Source of the DNA: Phycisphaerae bacterium
Lineage (GTDB): Bacteria > Planctomycetota > Phycisphaerae > UBA1845
Length of the DNA stretch: 39,558 nt
Reading direction: 5' to 3'
NCBI GenBank assembly: GCA_029260235.1
Contig: JAJDDP010000096.1
Span: 1 to 39,558, forward strand
The translations under genes and the position numbers were made by a program. The notes below the pieces were generated by a model. That model searched no databases. It was not told where the DNA came from and saw only the letters and a program-made list of their open reading frames with translations. Positions within the stretch are counted from its first letter, which is position 1, and every line of letters starts with the position of its first letter. Shown here one piece after another: positions 16,297 to 25,600 of this stretch.

Positions 16297-17388
16297 ATGA
16301 ATCGTACACCAAACAACCGCAGCCTCCCTTTTCCGCCTCCAGTCCGTCTTAGAACGCAAGGCAAGTTAGCGCACCGAGGGTTTACGCTGGTTGAGCTCAT
16401 GGTGGTCGTAGCCATTATCGGTTTGCTGGTCGGACTCCTCCTGCCAGCGATTGCTTCTGTGCGGACGCGGGCCAAGGTTACTGTAACCAAGGCCCTGTTC
16501 GCCACGCTGCGCCAAGGCAACGAACAGTTCCGCGGCCAGCAACAAATTGGCGGATCGTATATTCCCTCCGGCACAGATTCAGAAGCCGACATAGGCACCC
16601 CTGCGATAGTACAAGATGGCACGGTCCAGCCTCCAGGAAACGCCCAAGGCGACATCCTGCATCCCGTGAGCGGTGCTTCCCTGCTGGTTAATGGTTTGGC
16701 AGGCGTAGACAGCCTGGGGACACCTGGATTTCGAGATCTGGACAACAACGGCTTCTGGTACAACGACCAACACAACAACCCAGCCACAACACCTCCCGGA
16801 TTGTATGCACTGGATACCAGCACGGCTGAACCGTTGCAGCCTCGATTCGGCCCCTACGTGAGCGATGATGGGCTAGAGAACATCAAGACATACTTGCAGT
16901 TACAGGAAGAAGGATTGATCATCGAAACCACGGTGCAGAATTCAGACCTAGTCCTCCACCAGAGGGCGTTCGTAGATGCCTGGGGGCTGCCTATTCTGTA
17001 CTACAGAGCGAGAAGGGCGGCCAGCTACATGGTTCACAACCCGGCGGCGAGTCCAGCCCAGCCGGGTGTATACAGCCAAATCGATAACATCCTCTACACC
17101 GGATCTAGCCAAGGGAGCTTGACTCGCGCCGGACTTGATTTCGGCGGCGGCGCAAACACCATGCTCGAAGCCACCATGTATCCATCTCCGCTGACCCTGG
17201 CCAACGGCGGCGTTAATCTTGCGGACACGAATTACAACGGCGGCGCGCCCACCTTCGAGCAGTTCATTTGGGACAGCAGCGTCACCTCCAAGAACGTCCC
17301 GGTGAATCGCGACACGTTTTTGCTGATCAGCGCCGGCAAGGACGCTCTCTATGGCACGGGTGATGACGTGCTGAATTGGGGGCAATAA
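16297..17388 (+). CDS. GspG-like pseudopilin 2
   Basis: This encodes a pseudopilin of 363 residues. The leader ends in AHRG, followed by FTLVELMVVVAIIGLLVGLLLP. Near the C terminus are VDAWGLPILYYRARR and FLLISAGKDALYGTGDDVLNWG, clear counterparts of the GspG D-x-W-G-x-P motif and calcium site. The domain order and large insertion match the previous gene, which suggests tandem duplication. ATG 16297 has GAGAGG six nt upstream and is preferred to ATG 16264, which would lie 4 nt after the previous stop and has a weaker signal. The stop is 2 bp before the next start. Confidence 0.88.
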   Translation: MNRTPNNRSLPFPPPVRLRTQGKLAHRGFTLVELMVVVAIIGLLVGLLLPAIASVRTRAKVTVTKALFATLRQGNEQFRGQQQIGGSYIPSGTDSEADIGTPAIVQDGTVQPPGNAQGDILHPVSGASLLVNGLAGVDSLGTPGFRDLDNNGFWYNDQHNNPATTPPGLYALDTSTAEPLQPRFGPYVSDDGLENIKTYLQLQEEGLIIETTVQNSDLVLHQRAFVDAWGLPILYYRARRAASYMVHNPAASPAQPGVYSQIDNILYTGSSQGSLTRAGLDFGGGANTMLEATMYPSPLTLANGGVNLADTNYNGGAPTFEQFIWDSSVTSKNVPVNRDTFLLISAGKDALYGTGDDVLNWGQ

Positions 17389-17390
17389 GA

Positions 17391-18323
17391 ATGCCCGCCC
17401 ACCGCCCCATCCGGGCGTTCACCCTCGTGGAGCTGCTAGTCGTGATGGGCATAATCGCCGTCCTCATTGGCGCCGTCTTGGGTATCAGTTCCTCGGTGAT
17501 CAACAACGCAAAGACCCAAGACACCAAGGTGATGCTGCAAACGCTGGAGCTAGCCATTCAGGCCTTCAAAGACGATGCCCCACTCAACAAGGTCAGCGGC
17601 TACAACAACCGTTACGCGGGCGGCTATCCACCGGATGAGATGGAGGCGATTTCGGTTGATGATGACTTCTCATCAACTGCGCCGTTCGACCCGGTTCTCA
17701 GTTTGAACGCTCGCCTATCCAGCGATACGACGGGCACTCTAGCACCTTGGGCAACCGCCCTCGCCGAGCCTATTGTAGCCAAGAACGGTGACCTCATTGC
17801 CATGGCGTTGGCTATCAAGCTGTATAGCCCCAGCGCTTCGTCCCTGCTCGATAAGCTGGACCCCAGATTTCGACGCTCCCTGACCGACCCAGCCTCGGGA
17901 GCAACCGCCAAGTACCTGGATAAGGACGGCGGCGGCAGATTCTACGAGCCCATGGAATTCTTCGTCGACGCTTGGGGAACGCCGATTGATTATTTTGCCA
18001 CGTCGGATGGCACGGTCGGCGCCCCTGAAGCCACGATCACCGACGCTGGTCTGTTTGTTGCCACACCCGGCGACCGGCGCCTGACCTCGGCTGCGTTGAT
18101 TGCAGCCAACAGCGGCGCGCCGCTCTTCGTGTCCTACGGCCCCGATGGCCCGGATCAGTTTGCGGCGGACTTCGCTGATTCAGCTCAGGTTGGCCGGCCT
18201 CACGACATGGTCAACGACTGGATGAATTGGGATCCAGCGGTGCCACCGCCGGACCCAGCCATCGACCACCCGCTCAACCAGGACAACATTTATTCCAACC
18301 CGGACATTATCGACCGTCTATAA
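17391..18323 (+). CDS. GspG-like pseudopilin 3
   Basis: This encodes a 310-residue pseudopilin with the very short leader MPAHRPIRA and then FTLVELLVVMGIIAVLIGAVLG. The residue before the cut is Ala rather than Gly. The C-terminal part has FVDAWGTPIDYFATSD and ends with an Asp-rich stretch, but the calcium loop is much less regular than in the two preceding genes. The start ATG is two nt after the previous stop, with GGGGG about 8 nt upstream inside the end of the previous gene, so translation is probably coupled. An in-frame TTG at 17376 is less likely. Confidence 0.85.
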   Translation: MPAHRPIRAFTLVELLVVMGIIAVLIGAVLGISSSVINNAKTQDTKVMLQTLELAIQAFKDDAPLNKVSGYNNRYAGGYPPDEMEAISVDDDFSSTAPFDPVLSLNARLSSDTTGTLAPWATALAEPIVAKNGDLIAMALAIKLYSPSASSLLDKLDPRFRRSLTDPASGATAKYLDKDGGGRFYEPMEFFVDAWGTPIDYFATSDGTVGAPEATITDAGLFVATPGDRRLTSAALIAANSGAPLFVSYGPDGPDQFAADFADSAQVGRPHDMVNDWMNWDPAVPPPDPAIDHPLNQDNIYSNPDIIDRL

Positions 18324-18364
18324 TTGGCCCGGACTTGCTACAGGTCGGAAGTGAGAAATCAGCC

Positions 18365-19378
18365 GTGAGAAGAGGCCGAACAACAGCATGCCAGCGACTG
18401 GCCAAGGGTGCCGCGTGCCAGATTGCGCATCGCGACGCTCAGCGGCAGCGGTCTATCGCCGGGCGTCTGGGAAGAAGGGCCTTCACCCTGGTCGAGATGA
18501 TCGTGGTGGTGTCCATCATATCCTTGTTGTTGGCTGCGGTACTACCGTCACTCAGTGCGACCTGGAACGAGCGCAAAGCCTCCGAGGCTGAGGCCAAGGT
18601 GCGCGGATCGCTGGCAGCCGCCCGCATGAAAGCACTGAACCAGAGCGAGCAGGGCCTGCTGTTCATGCTCGACGAAGACGGGCATCAGTTGATCTACCGA
18701 ATCGAGGCAGAACCATACGACCCGGTGAACGAGAGCGGCATAAACGCTGGCGACCCTACCCTCGACGAACAATCCACGGCCAACCGCTTCAAGGTACTCG
18801 CAGGCAAGCCGGTGCTGCTCCCCCAACCGTACCGCGTCTGCCCGCGATCCGTTGTCGACGGAACAACGGGCAACTGGGTATGGGATGATAACGAACTACC
18901 AGAGAAAGACTTCGCGGCAGCCTCAGCTACGCCGGAAATGCAGCGGAACCACTTTACCATCATCTTTACGCCGGACGGCCAACTGCGAGTCGGTAGGCAT
19001 GTGATTATCCACGATGCGGACGACCTGCCAGGCCCACCGACGAACGGTGACGATTTGGGCGACCTAACCGGTCTACCACTCCCTGTCGGTCTAGCCCCTG
19101 CCACAACGCCGACGTGGGACGATGGAATAAACTCAGGACTTAACATCCCAGGTGCCGTAGCTGGATTCGTCGGCCTCGACGATGTCGTCATCAACATCAA
19201 TGGCGATGCAGTTAGCTTCCAATCCGTCGATGGCCTTTTGGTTTATGACGACGAGACGTTTTCTGAATTGGTGACCGTGGACGAGCAGCGTGATTTCATC
19301 CTCCGCACGGCTCAGCCGCTGTACATCTCGCGGCTATCCGGTGCGGTGGTCGTCGGGCCTCAAGGTGAGAACAAGTAA
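18365..19378 (+). CDS. GspH/FimT-like minor pseudopilin
   Basis: This encodes a pseudopilin of ~337 residues. A basic leader of about 40 residues ends in GRRA, followed by FTLVEMIVVVSIISLLLAAVLP. After the helix comes the GspH-type pattern AEAKVRGSLAAARMKALNQSEQGLLFM. The mature part is beta-rich with several Asp/Gly loops. The start is uncertain. GTG 18365 gives a reasonable leader, with GGAAGTGAG about 12 nt upstream; a longer frame from 18227 overlaps the previous gene and is unlikely. The residue before the cleavage site is Ala. Confidence 0.8.
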   Translation: MRRGRTTACQRLAKGAACQIAHRDAQRQRSIAGRLGRRAFTLVEMIVVVSIISLLLAAVLPSLSATWNERKASEAEAKVRGSLAAARMKALNQSEQGLLFMLDEDGHQLIYRIEAEPYDPVNESGINAGDPTLDEQSTANRFKVLAGKPVLLPQPYRVCPRSVVDGTTGNWVWDDNELPEKDFAAASATPEMQRNHFTIIFTPDGQLRVGRHVIIHDADDLPGPPTNGDDLGDLTGLPLPVGLAPATTPTWDDGINSGLNIPGAVAGFVGLDDVVININGDAVSFQSVDGLLVYDDETFSELVTVDEQRDFILRTAQPLYISRLSGAVVVGPQGENK

Positions 19379-19393
19379 CGATTTGGCTGGCAG

Positions 19394-20710
19394 TTGGGAC
19401 GCAAAGAAGTGATCAGGGTTAAGTCAACAGACAACAGACGGCAGGCAGGATGCTGCAGTTCGCATCAGCGCCGAGCGTTCTCCATGGTCGAGCTGATGAT
19501 AGCCATCATCATCCTAGGCCTAGGCATGCTAACGGTGGCCACCATGTTCCCCATCGCATGGACCAAAGCCAGAGACCTATCCGAATTCACCACCCAAACA
19601 GCGGTAACTGAGTCAGCTAGCGCCACGCTGAGGCTGTTGACCAATGTGAGCAATCCAGCCGGTGCGCCGTCAAGCTTCAAGGGCGATGTTGATGTTATTC
19701 CAGGCACACCCAACGCACCTGATCCTTGGGTACATTCACTGCACATGGAGAATCTAGCCGTCGATTGGACGCAAGGGTGGGTCACTAGCCTGCCGGACCC
19801 CAAGATCCCGTTCCTGGGGGATTTTGAAGATCCTGATTCAGGGACCCTTCCCAATGTCAATTACGAACTGGACGTGATTGCTGGTGGCCCCCTCCTGCCA
19901 CCCGTGCAGGTAGCATTCCAGGATCGCATCTATCCCCCGATGCCGCCGCCGCCCTTAGCAGCCGATCCTGATCTTGATGCCAAGCTCACTCACTGGAAAG
20001 GTGTACTGGCGCTGAGGCGCTACTGCACTGCCATTTTCCACAAGCTGGACTTCGACCCGACCGTCACACCTTTCCCGACAGCCAACAGTGTCCGAACGCT
20101 CACCGTTTTTCAGGTGACGCTACGAAGAGGGCAGTCAACGCATCGCTATGCCCGGCAAAACCCGGGTGCTACTCCCGGTGACGATGTACCACTACTCCCT
20201 AATCTCCCGCCAAATCCTCTCCCAGCAGAAACGGCTGGCATTCAACCGGTTGCTTTGCCCGGTGATAAGGATGTGATGTTCCCAGTGCCTTGGCGTGTCC
20301 AAATCGAGTTTGTTACTCCGCCGGTTGGCATTGCCACTGGGATTCCGGCGCAGGCAATCACCAACGGGCCCGCCTATCCAACCGATAACTTGGTCACCGA
20401 TGTGATCTTGAAGGGTTCATACCTGATCGACGAATTGAGCGGCAGCATTTACCGGATCGCCAGTCGAGAACTCGATGCGACAAGTGTGGTAACCCGCACA
20501 GCACTACTAACGTTGGATCAAGAAGTGCTTTTCACAGACTTGGATATCAACGGCAGCGGTGGGCCTAATCTGGATGCTGGTGAAGAACTGCGTACCGTCT
20601 GGGTCTTCCCGCCGCCGGTCGAGCGGGACTCGTCTGGCAATATCATCGGATTCGTCGGGCCTCAGCCTGTGGTGGGGATCGATGTTCGGACCATGACTTT
20701 CTCGCCGTAG
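19394..20710 (+). CDS. GspI/PilV-like minor pseudopilin
   Basis: This encodes a pseudopilin of up to 438 residues. The leader ends in HQRRA, followed by FSMVELMIAIIILGLGMLTVATMFP. The SMVE start and the long hydrophobic helix with a late Pro are typical of GspI/PilV proteins. The following AVTESASATLRLL resembles the family helix. The C-terminal part is long and unique, with Pro-rich loops, and contains LIDELSGSIYRI near residue 345. No ATG is available: TTG 19394 or GTG 19409 are candidates, neither with a strong RBS. Ala occupies position -1. Confidence 0.8.
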   Translation: MGRKEVIRVKSTDNRRQAGCCSSHQRRAFSMVELMIAIIILGLGMLTVATMFPIAWTKARDLSEFTTQTAVTESASATLRLLTNVSNPAGAPSSFKGDVDVIPGTPNAPDPWVHSLHMENLAVDWTQGWVTSLPDPKIPFLGDFEDPDSGTLPNVNYELDVIAGGPLLPPVQVAFQDRIYPPMPPPPLAADPDLDAKLTHWKGVLALRRYCTAIFHKLDFDPTVTPFPTANSVRTLTVFQVTLRRGQSTHRYARQNPGATPGDDVPLLPNLPPNPLPAETAGIQPVALPGDKDVMFPVPWRVQIEFVTPPVGIATGIPAQAITNGPAYPTDNLVTDVILKGSYLIDELSGSIYRIASRELDATSVVTRTALLTLDQEVLFTDLDINGSGGPNLDAGEELRTVWVFPPPVERDSSGNIIGFVGPQPVVGIDVRTMTFSP

Positions 20711-20971
20711 TGCCTCGCAGGGCCATAGGGCGAATCGGGCTTCCTGAGCTGGCGCGGAGGGGAGTCCTGAGGATGACGGGTGGGGCAGGCTTCCCTGGCA
20801 GAAGCCTCTAGAAGCGACACTTAGCCCGGCTGACAATAGGGTGTGGCAGGCAGCCGGCGCGACCACCTCGACTTGCCTTAAGTGGCCTGGATATAGTAAG
20901 TTATGTGCGATTGCGCTCCGGTGGTCCTTGGCCGCCGCTTTTGCGGCTTTGAAGCATACAGGAAGTGACCC

Positions 20972-22555
20972 GTGCAACGTTTTGGCTACAAACAACAGGT
21001 AGCAGGCCGGAGGTTGATGTGCCACTGCTCTGCGAGCAGTGTTCATACAAGCCCCGAGAAACCGCACTGCTCGCAGAGCAGTGGCACCCGGGAGCAGCCT
21101 CCAAGAACTGTTTGGCACCGGCTTCTAGCCGGTGATGTCTGTGCACGGCAACCGGCTCCACCGGCTAGAAGCCGGTGCCACATGGGCTTGGCAACTGTCA
21201 ACTCGAAGCGCCCCGCCTTCACCTTGGTCGAGATGATTGTCTCGATCGGTTTGTTGGCCGTCATTATGGGCATCGTGGGGACGGTCTTCAAAGTCACCAC
21301 CGACTCGACAGGCCAAGCCCAGGCGATCATGCAGACCAGTGCAGCCGTCCGCCTCCTCGAGGAGACCTTGCGGCGAGACCTGGGAGCGGTCAACCCAGGC
21401 CGATCCATCATGGTCATCCAAGCCAATCCCATCAACGCCTATTGGAACGCTGACCATTCCGAACTGGACGACGACGCTGATCCCTCCACCGGCTACCCGC
21501 ACAAACTGGATCCGGAAAGAGACACAGCCAATCTCGATCCAAACAATCGCCCCATCCCCGAGCTACCCCGGGCAGACGTGCTCATGTTCTTCACCAGCGG
21601 AGAAGCCCGCAGCACCATCTACCCCGACATCTGGTCAAACGTCTCCCAAGTAGTCTACGGCCACGCCGAACTCGGCGACTTGGACAACGCAGGAGCGTGG
21701 GTGCCGGCGGCCCCTGCTGAATTTTTTGACTACGCGGCCCAAGGCGGACCACTGCCGGCGTTCCCCAAGGCAGCCCAAACATGGCACCTAGCCCGCAGGA
21801 GTGTACTGCTGGTAGCTGCGCCGGAATCAACTCTGTACACCTTCGACCCATCTGGAACGTTGGCGGCAAACAGTCCAGATGCGCTACCTAGTTCGGTCGA
21901 TGATCGAGGTGACGTGGGCGGAGATTCGGTTGGTCCGACAAGACTACCTCTTGTGGATGGCGTCTTGGACATTGTTGACGGCGATTTTAACTACGAAGAG
22001 AAGGTTGTTGACGAGTTCGATGTTCTCGCAGGATCGCCGGACCTGAATGCAGGCTGGTTCGAACGCAGCCGTTTGGATCTACTGCCGCCGCCAAGTCAGG
22101 CCAGTCGCCTAGGCCACTATTTCATCCCTCGTTGTGCATCGTTCAAAGTTGAGTGGGCCTTGGATTTGAGGAGTTTGGTTCGTTTCGCGCCCCCAGACAA
22201 CGCCCCGAACGAGTTGGTTTGGTTCGACCCAGCCAACCCCGCCGGCGCCATGGATGAGTTGACCCAACTCGCGATTAGGAAGGGATATACAACATTCAAC
22301 GTCACCACTGACATGGGGAAGATCATGACGGATCTGGCCGTACTGCCGAATGGGAGATTCGGAATTACCGGCAAAGGGTTAGGAATAACAACCCCTCTTT
22401 GGTATGCCAACGACGTACCCAATGGCGGTAGCTCGGGTGTTCCAGACCGATATTTCCCGGTAGCATTGCGGGTCACGGTGGACATTTACGACGCCCACTC
22501 CCGTCTTGTCAGGCCCTTGAGGCATGTAATGATACTACCGGTGGGCACGCAGTAG
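20972..22555 (+). CDS. GspJ/PilW-like minor pseudopilin with repeat-containing leader
   Basis: The mature protein begins at FTLVEMIVSIGLLAVIMGIVGTVF, followed by SAAVRLLEETLRRDLGAVNPG, a GspJ-type helix. The C-terminal part (~440 residues) is beta-rich and ends in ALRVTVDIYDAHSRLVRPLRHVMILP, as in GspJ-like proteins. Two starts are possible. GTG 20972 has GGAAG six nt upstream and would give a leader of about 82 residues, of which ~60 are encoded by two REPIN-like repeats. ATG 21182 begins two nt after the repeat, gives a normal leader (MGLATVNSKRPA) and has no good RBS. The frame stays open across both repeats. The residue before the cut is Ala. I include the longer form because its RBS is better. 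Confidence 0.8.
   Translation: MQRFGYKQQVAGRRLMCHCSASSVHTSPEKPHCSQSSGTREQPPRTVWHRLLAGDVCARQPAPPARSRCHMGLATVNSKRPAFTLVEMIVSIGLLAVIMGIVGTVFKVTTDSTGQAQAIMQTSAAVRLLEETLRRDLGAVNPGRSIMVIQANPINAYWNADHSELDDDADPSTGYPHKLDPERDTANLDPNNRPIPELPRADVLMFFTSGEARSTIYPDIWSNVSQVVYGHAELGDLDNAGAWVPAAPAEFFDYAAQGGPLPAFPKAAQTWHLARRSVLLVAAPESTLYTFDPSGTLAANSPDALPSSVDDRGDVGGDSVGPTRLPLVDGVLDIVDGDFNYEEKVVDEFDVLAGSPDLNAGWFERSRLDLLPPPSQASRLGHYFIPRCASFKVEWALDLRSLVRFAPPDNAPNELVWFDPANPAGAMDELTQLAIRKGYTTFNVTTDMGKIMTDLAVLPNGRFGITGKGLGITTPLWYANDVPNGGSSGVPDRYFPVALRVTVDIYDAHSRLVRPLRHVMILPVGTQ
21019..21087 (+). repeat. REPIN-like element, type A (perfect 23-bp inverted pair)
   Basis: The left unit (21019-21041) is GTGC + CACTGCT + loop CTGCG + AGCAGTG. 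The right unit (21065-21087) is its exact reverse complement, with a 23-nt spacer between them. Each unit is itself a hairpin with a 7-bp stem and 5-nt loop preceded by a tetranucleotide. This is the layout of REP sequences arranged as REPINs. It lies within the open frame of the gspJ-like gene. Confidence 0.85.
21113..21180 (+). repeat. REPIN-like element, type B (perfect 22-bp inverted pair)
   Basis: The left unit (21113-21134) is TGG + CACCGGC + loop TTCTA + GCCGGTG. The right unit (21159-21180) is its exact reverse complement, separated by 24 nt. It starts 25 bp after the type A element, and the ATG 21182 of the gspJ-like gene follows two nt after its end. The geometry (7-bp stem, 5-nt loop, 23-24-nt spacer) is the same as type A although the stem sequence differs. 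Confidence 0.85.
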
Positions 22556-22668
22556 CTGCCCGTCCGATAATCCGAGCTGGGGAGCCGGGTTGTCGATGAT
22601 GTTGGGTGTGGAATATCAGTTTATGACGGTGGGCAAATCCTGCCGAGCTGTGGGTAGCAAGAACGATC

Positions 22669-25600
22669 ATGAATAAGCTGCGTAGACATCTGGGCCTCAC
22701 CGTTCGAGATCGGACGGCTTTTCAAGAACGAGGAACCGTTCTCTTGATGGTGGTCGCCCTATTGGGGGCCCTCTTCTTGGTGGGCACTGCATTCCTCAGC
22801 ACAGTCACCTTTGAGAATGACGTGATCAAAGCTACAGAGCAGGGGAAAGAACAAGCCAGCGTGATCGATGCCCTCAGCGCCGAAATCAGGAGCGAAATCC
22901 GCAAGGCAGCTGTAGGGGGCGACCGCCTCCCATGGAACATGGACTTTCTTGGCGCGACGCCCCCGGGCGTATCAAACATAGGAATTGACATCAATGGCGA
23001 AGTGTCCGGCGTCCATCCTCTAGGCTCTTCTCTAGAACCCCACCAGATTGGTGCCGTTCCAAACCTGGCGTATCGTTACTCGTCCGATCTAGAGATGACG
23101 ATGGCCGACACTGCGTTTGATAAGGGCGTTACCACCAACGGCGTAGCGATCTCTGCCGTGGATCTGGTCTATGTTGATCTGGCGCTGGACCAACCTCACC
23201 CGACCCGTTTGCTATTCAACAGCCCAATTCCTGGAGAAACGACCGAAACTGCACCTACCCTGGACGATCTCACCACAACCGTGCCGCTGCAAGTTTTTCG
23301 CCGGGACGCCGATGGCGATGGCGTTTGGGATAGCTACGAGCATCTACTTTCCCGAACGCGGTATTCATCAGAAGTTCGAGGAGATTTGGGCGTAGAACTG
23401 AACGCAGACCCAACCAACTCAAGCGGGGATATCTACTATGCAACGCGAGTGATCCCGCATGGCGCGATGGTCAACATCAACGAGTCTCACTTTGAATTGC
23501 TGAATCAAGTGATTCATCCCAACGAGATAGGTTTGTTTAGCGTAGCCCCGGCACCAAAGTTTTCGCCTGAGAGCGAGGAAAGCAGCCTGCGACGGAGGTT
23601 CTTGCTCCCGCCTGCGGAACTGCCTCTGACCCAAATGCTGGGGCGCTACGGCATTCTGCCCGAGACGTTTTATAGTTCGTTCGTTTCGGTGATGGGCGAC
23701 TTCATCGATGATCCCCCAGCGGAGGAGGCTCGGTGGTGGCCGATTGATACGGGTATCGATGGGCAGGACATCATGGACGTCAATACCAATTGGCTGCCGC
23801 TCGTGGATAGCGCATCGGCGAACTATGATTACCGCCACTTGATCACGACCGTGAGCTACGACGACCAACTCATGCGGATGGGTCGCAGCCTAGCTGACAA
23901 TACTAAGGACTGGATTGAGAACATAAATAATATCGAGAACCCTGCGGGCCTGCCTATCAATCCCAATCCCGATCTGTTCTTCATTGATGATTGGCCAGAG
24001 TCCGACGAAGACTATAGCGGTCGGCTCAAGGTGAGCCTGCCAGGTTTGATCGAAGCGATCCTGGAAGCCCAGGATCCCGGTGGAGACCCGGGCGGCTTCT
24101 TTGGTGTTGGTGGGACGTATGAGCTTAATCCTATCGATGGCATTGCCGATCCAGATCCAACCCTGAGCTTCATCCAGGATAGGTTCTTGAGGACGATCCA
24201 GGAAACCGTCCTGCAGATGCTGAAGAATGTCGTCAACCCCGGCATCCTATTGAATCCCGGCGACAAACCGAGAATCGCCGCGGCATACACAGCCAATCTT
24301 GTCGATTTTGCTGATACCGATGACATCCCAACTTGGGTAGAGGAAATAGATACCAACGGCCTTCAGTTCGTACCGCCTAGATACGCCTACGGCTTTGAAC
24401 GGCAGCCGTTCATCACGGAGATCTACCAACTCAATACGACGAAGGGCGATGGGAGCATAAGTGCCATTGAGTCTGCAATAGAACTCTATAATCCGTATTC
24501 AGTCGCAATCGACTTGACCGACTACTCGCTGGAAGACACGTTCGGTGGACCCACCGGATTGCTAATTGGAACCATCAATTATGCTTTTGCGCCGGGAACA
24601 AGCATTCTGCCCAACGGCTATCTAGTGATCCACTCCGGCAGCAGCGGGCTATGCAACCCGCCGACACTGCCAGCGATGGTGCCTGCTCCAATCGACACCG
24701 GCACCTGCTGGTCGATTGATGGCGGTTCTACGATTCAACTGATCCGTAGTAACATCCCCGGCCCCGGCGGGGCGATGGTGAAGATCGCCGTGGATGAGTT
24801 TGCAGCCCAGGGAACAATAGGCGTGCCTGCACCGGACGGCACAACGGCTAGCCAGTCCCAGGAACGCGAAACGACGAATTGGCGTTGGGTAGTACCGTCA
24901 TATAACCCCGCTCCAGTGGCAGCAGGAAACACGCTCGGAGCGCTCAATAGCCCATGGGGTGGCATCGGCACTATCCGCCCGGTGCACGTCGGTGTGGTCA
25001 ATAGCGGCGACTGGAAACTAGCTTACCCGACGACCGGCACGATGCTGTTAGTGCCAATTGCAGCCCATCGGCGCATCGAAGATGGAACGCCAACACCGCC
25101 CCTGACTCCCTTTACTTTCTACTTGACCGATTTTGCTCAGCCGGACAACGGGCGTCTCCCCATCTTTGACCAAGGGAAGTTCGCCACGGATCCCGTTGCT
25201 AATACCGGCTCATTGGCTCTTCGCATTCCATGGGGGCAATTACTCTTCGACTACTTCACGGCCTTGCCCTTGAGTCATACTTATGACGTGATTGACCCTC
25301 TGGATATGATTCCGACCGTGGATCAAAATGGCATGCGGGTGCATGGCCGCATCGATATAAACTCCGCGCCGGCGACGGTTCTGCAAGGGCTGCCCTTGGT
25401 ACCCCGAACGAGCTTGCCTGCTCCGTTTATGGCAAAGATTCAAAACGGCCTCTTCGGCGGCGCGGACCCAAACCCCGCAGCGGCCTCGACGCTCGGACCT
25501 CAACTGGCTCAGGGAATTGTCGCCTACCGGGAGGCGAGGGTGATTGCCGCTTCCGCTACGGGCAACTTCTCAAGCGCTGGCGGGGATCGATTGAGGAATG

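Noticed and set aside
16101..16823. 240-codon minus-strand frame
   Set aside because: It is antisense to two pseudopilin genes whose motifs are unmistakable, and it shows no protein-like domain pattern.
20711..20971. 261-bp gap before the GspJ-like gene, checked for a gene or promoter
   Set aside because: A minus-strand frame crosses it (20507-21118), but it is antisense to both flanking genes. I see no convincing promoter or terminator.
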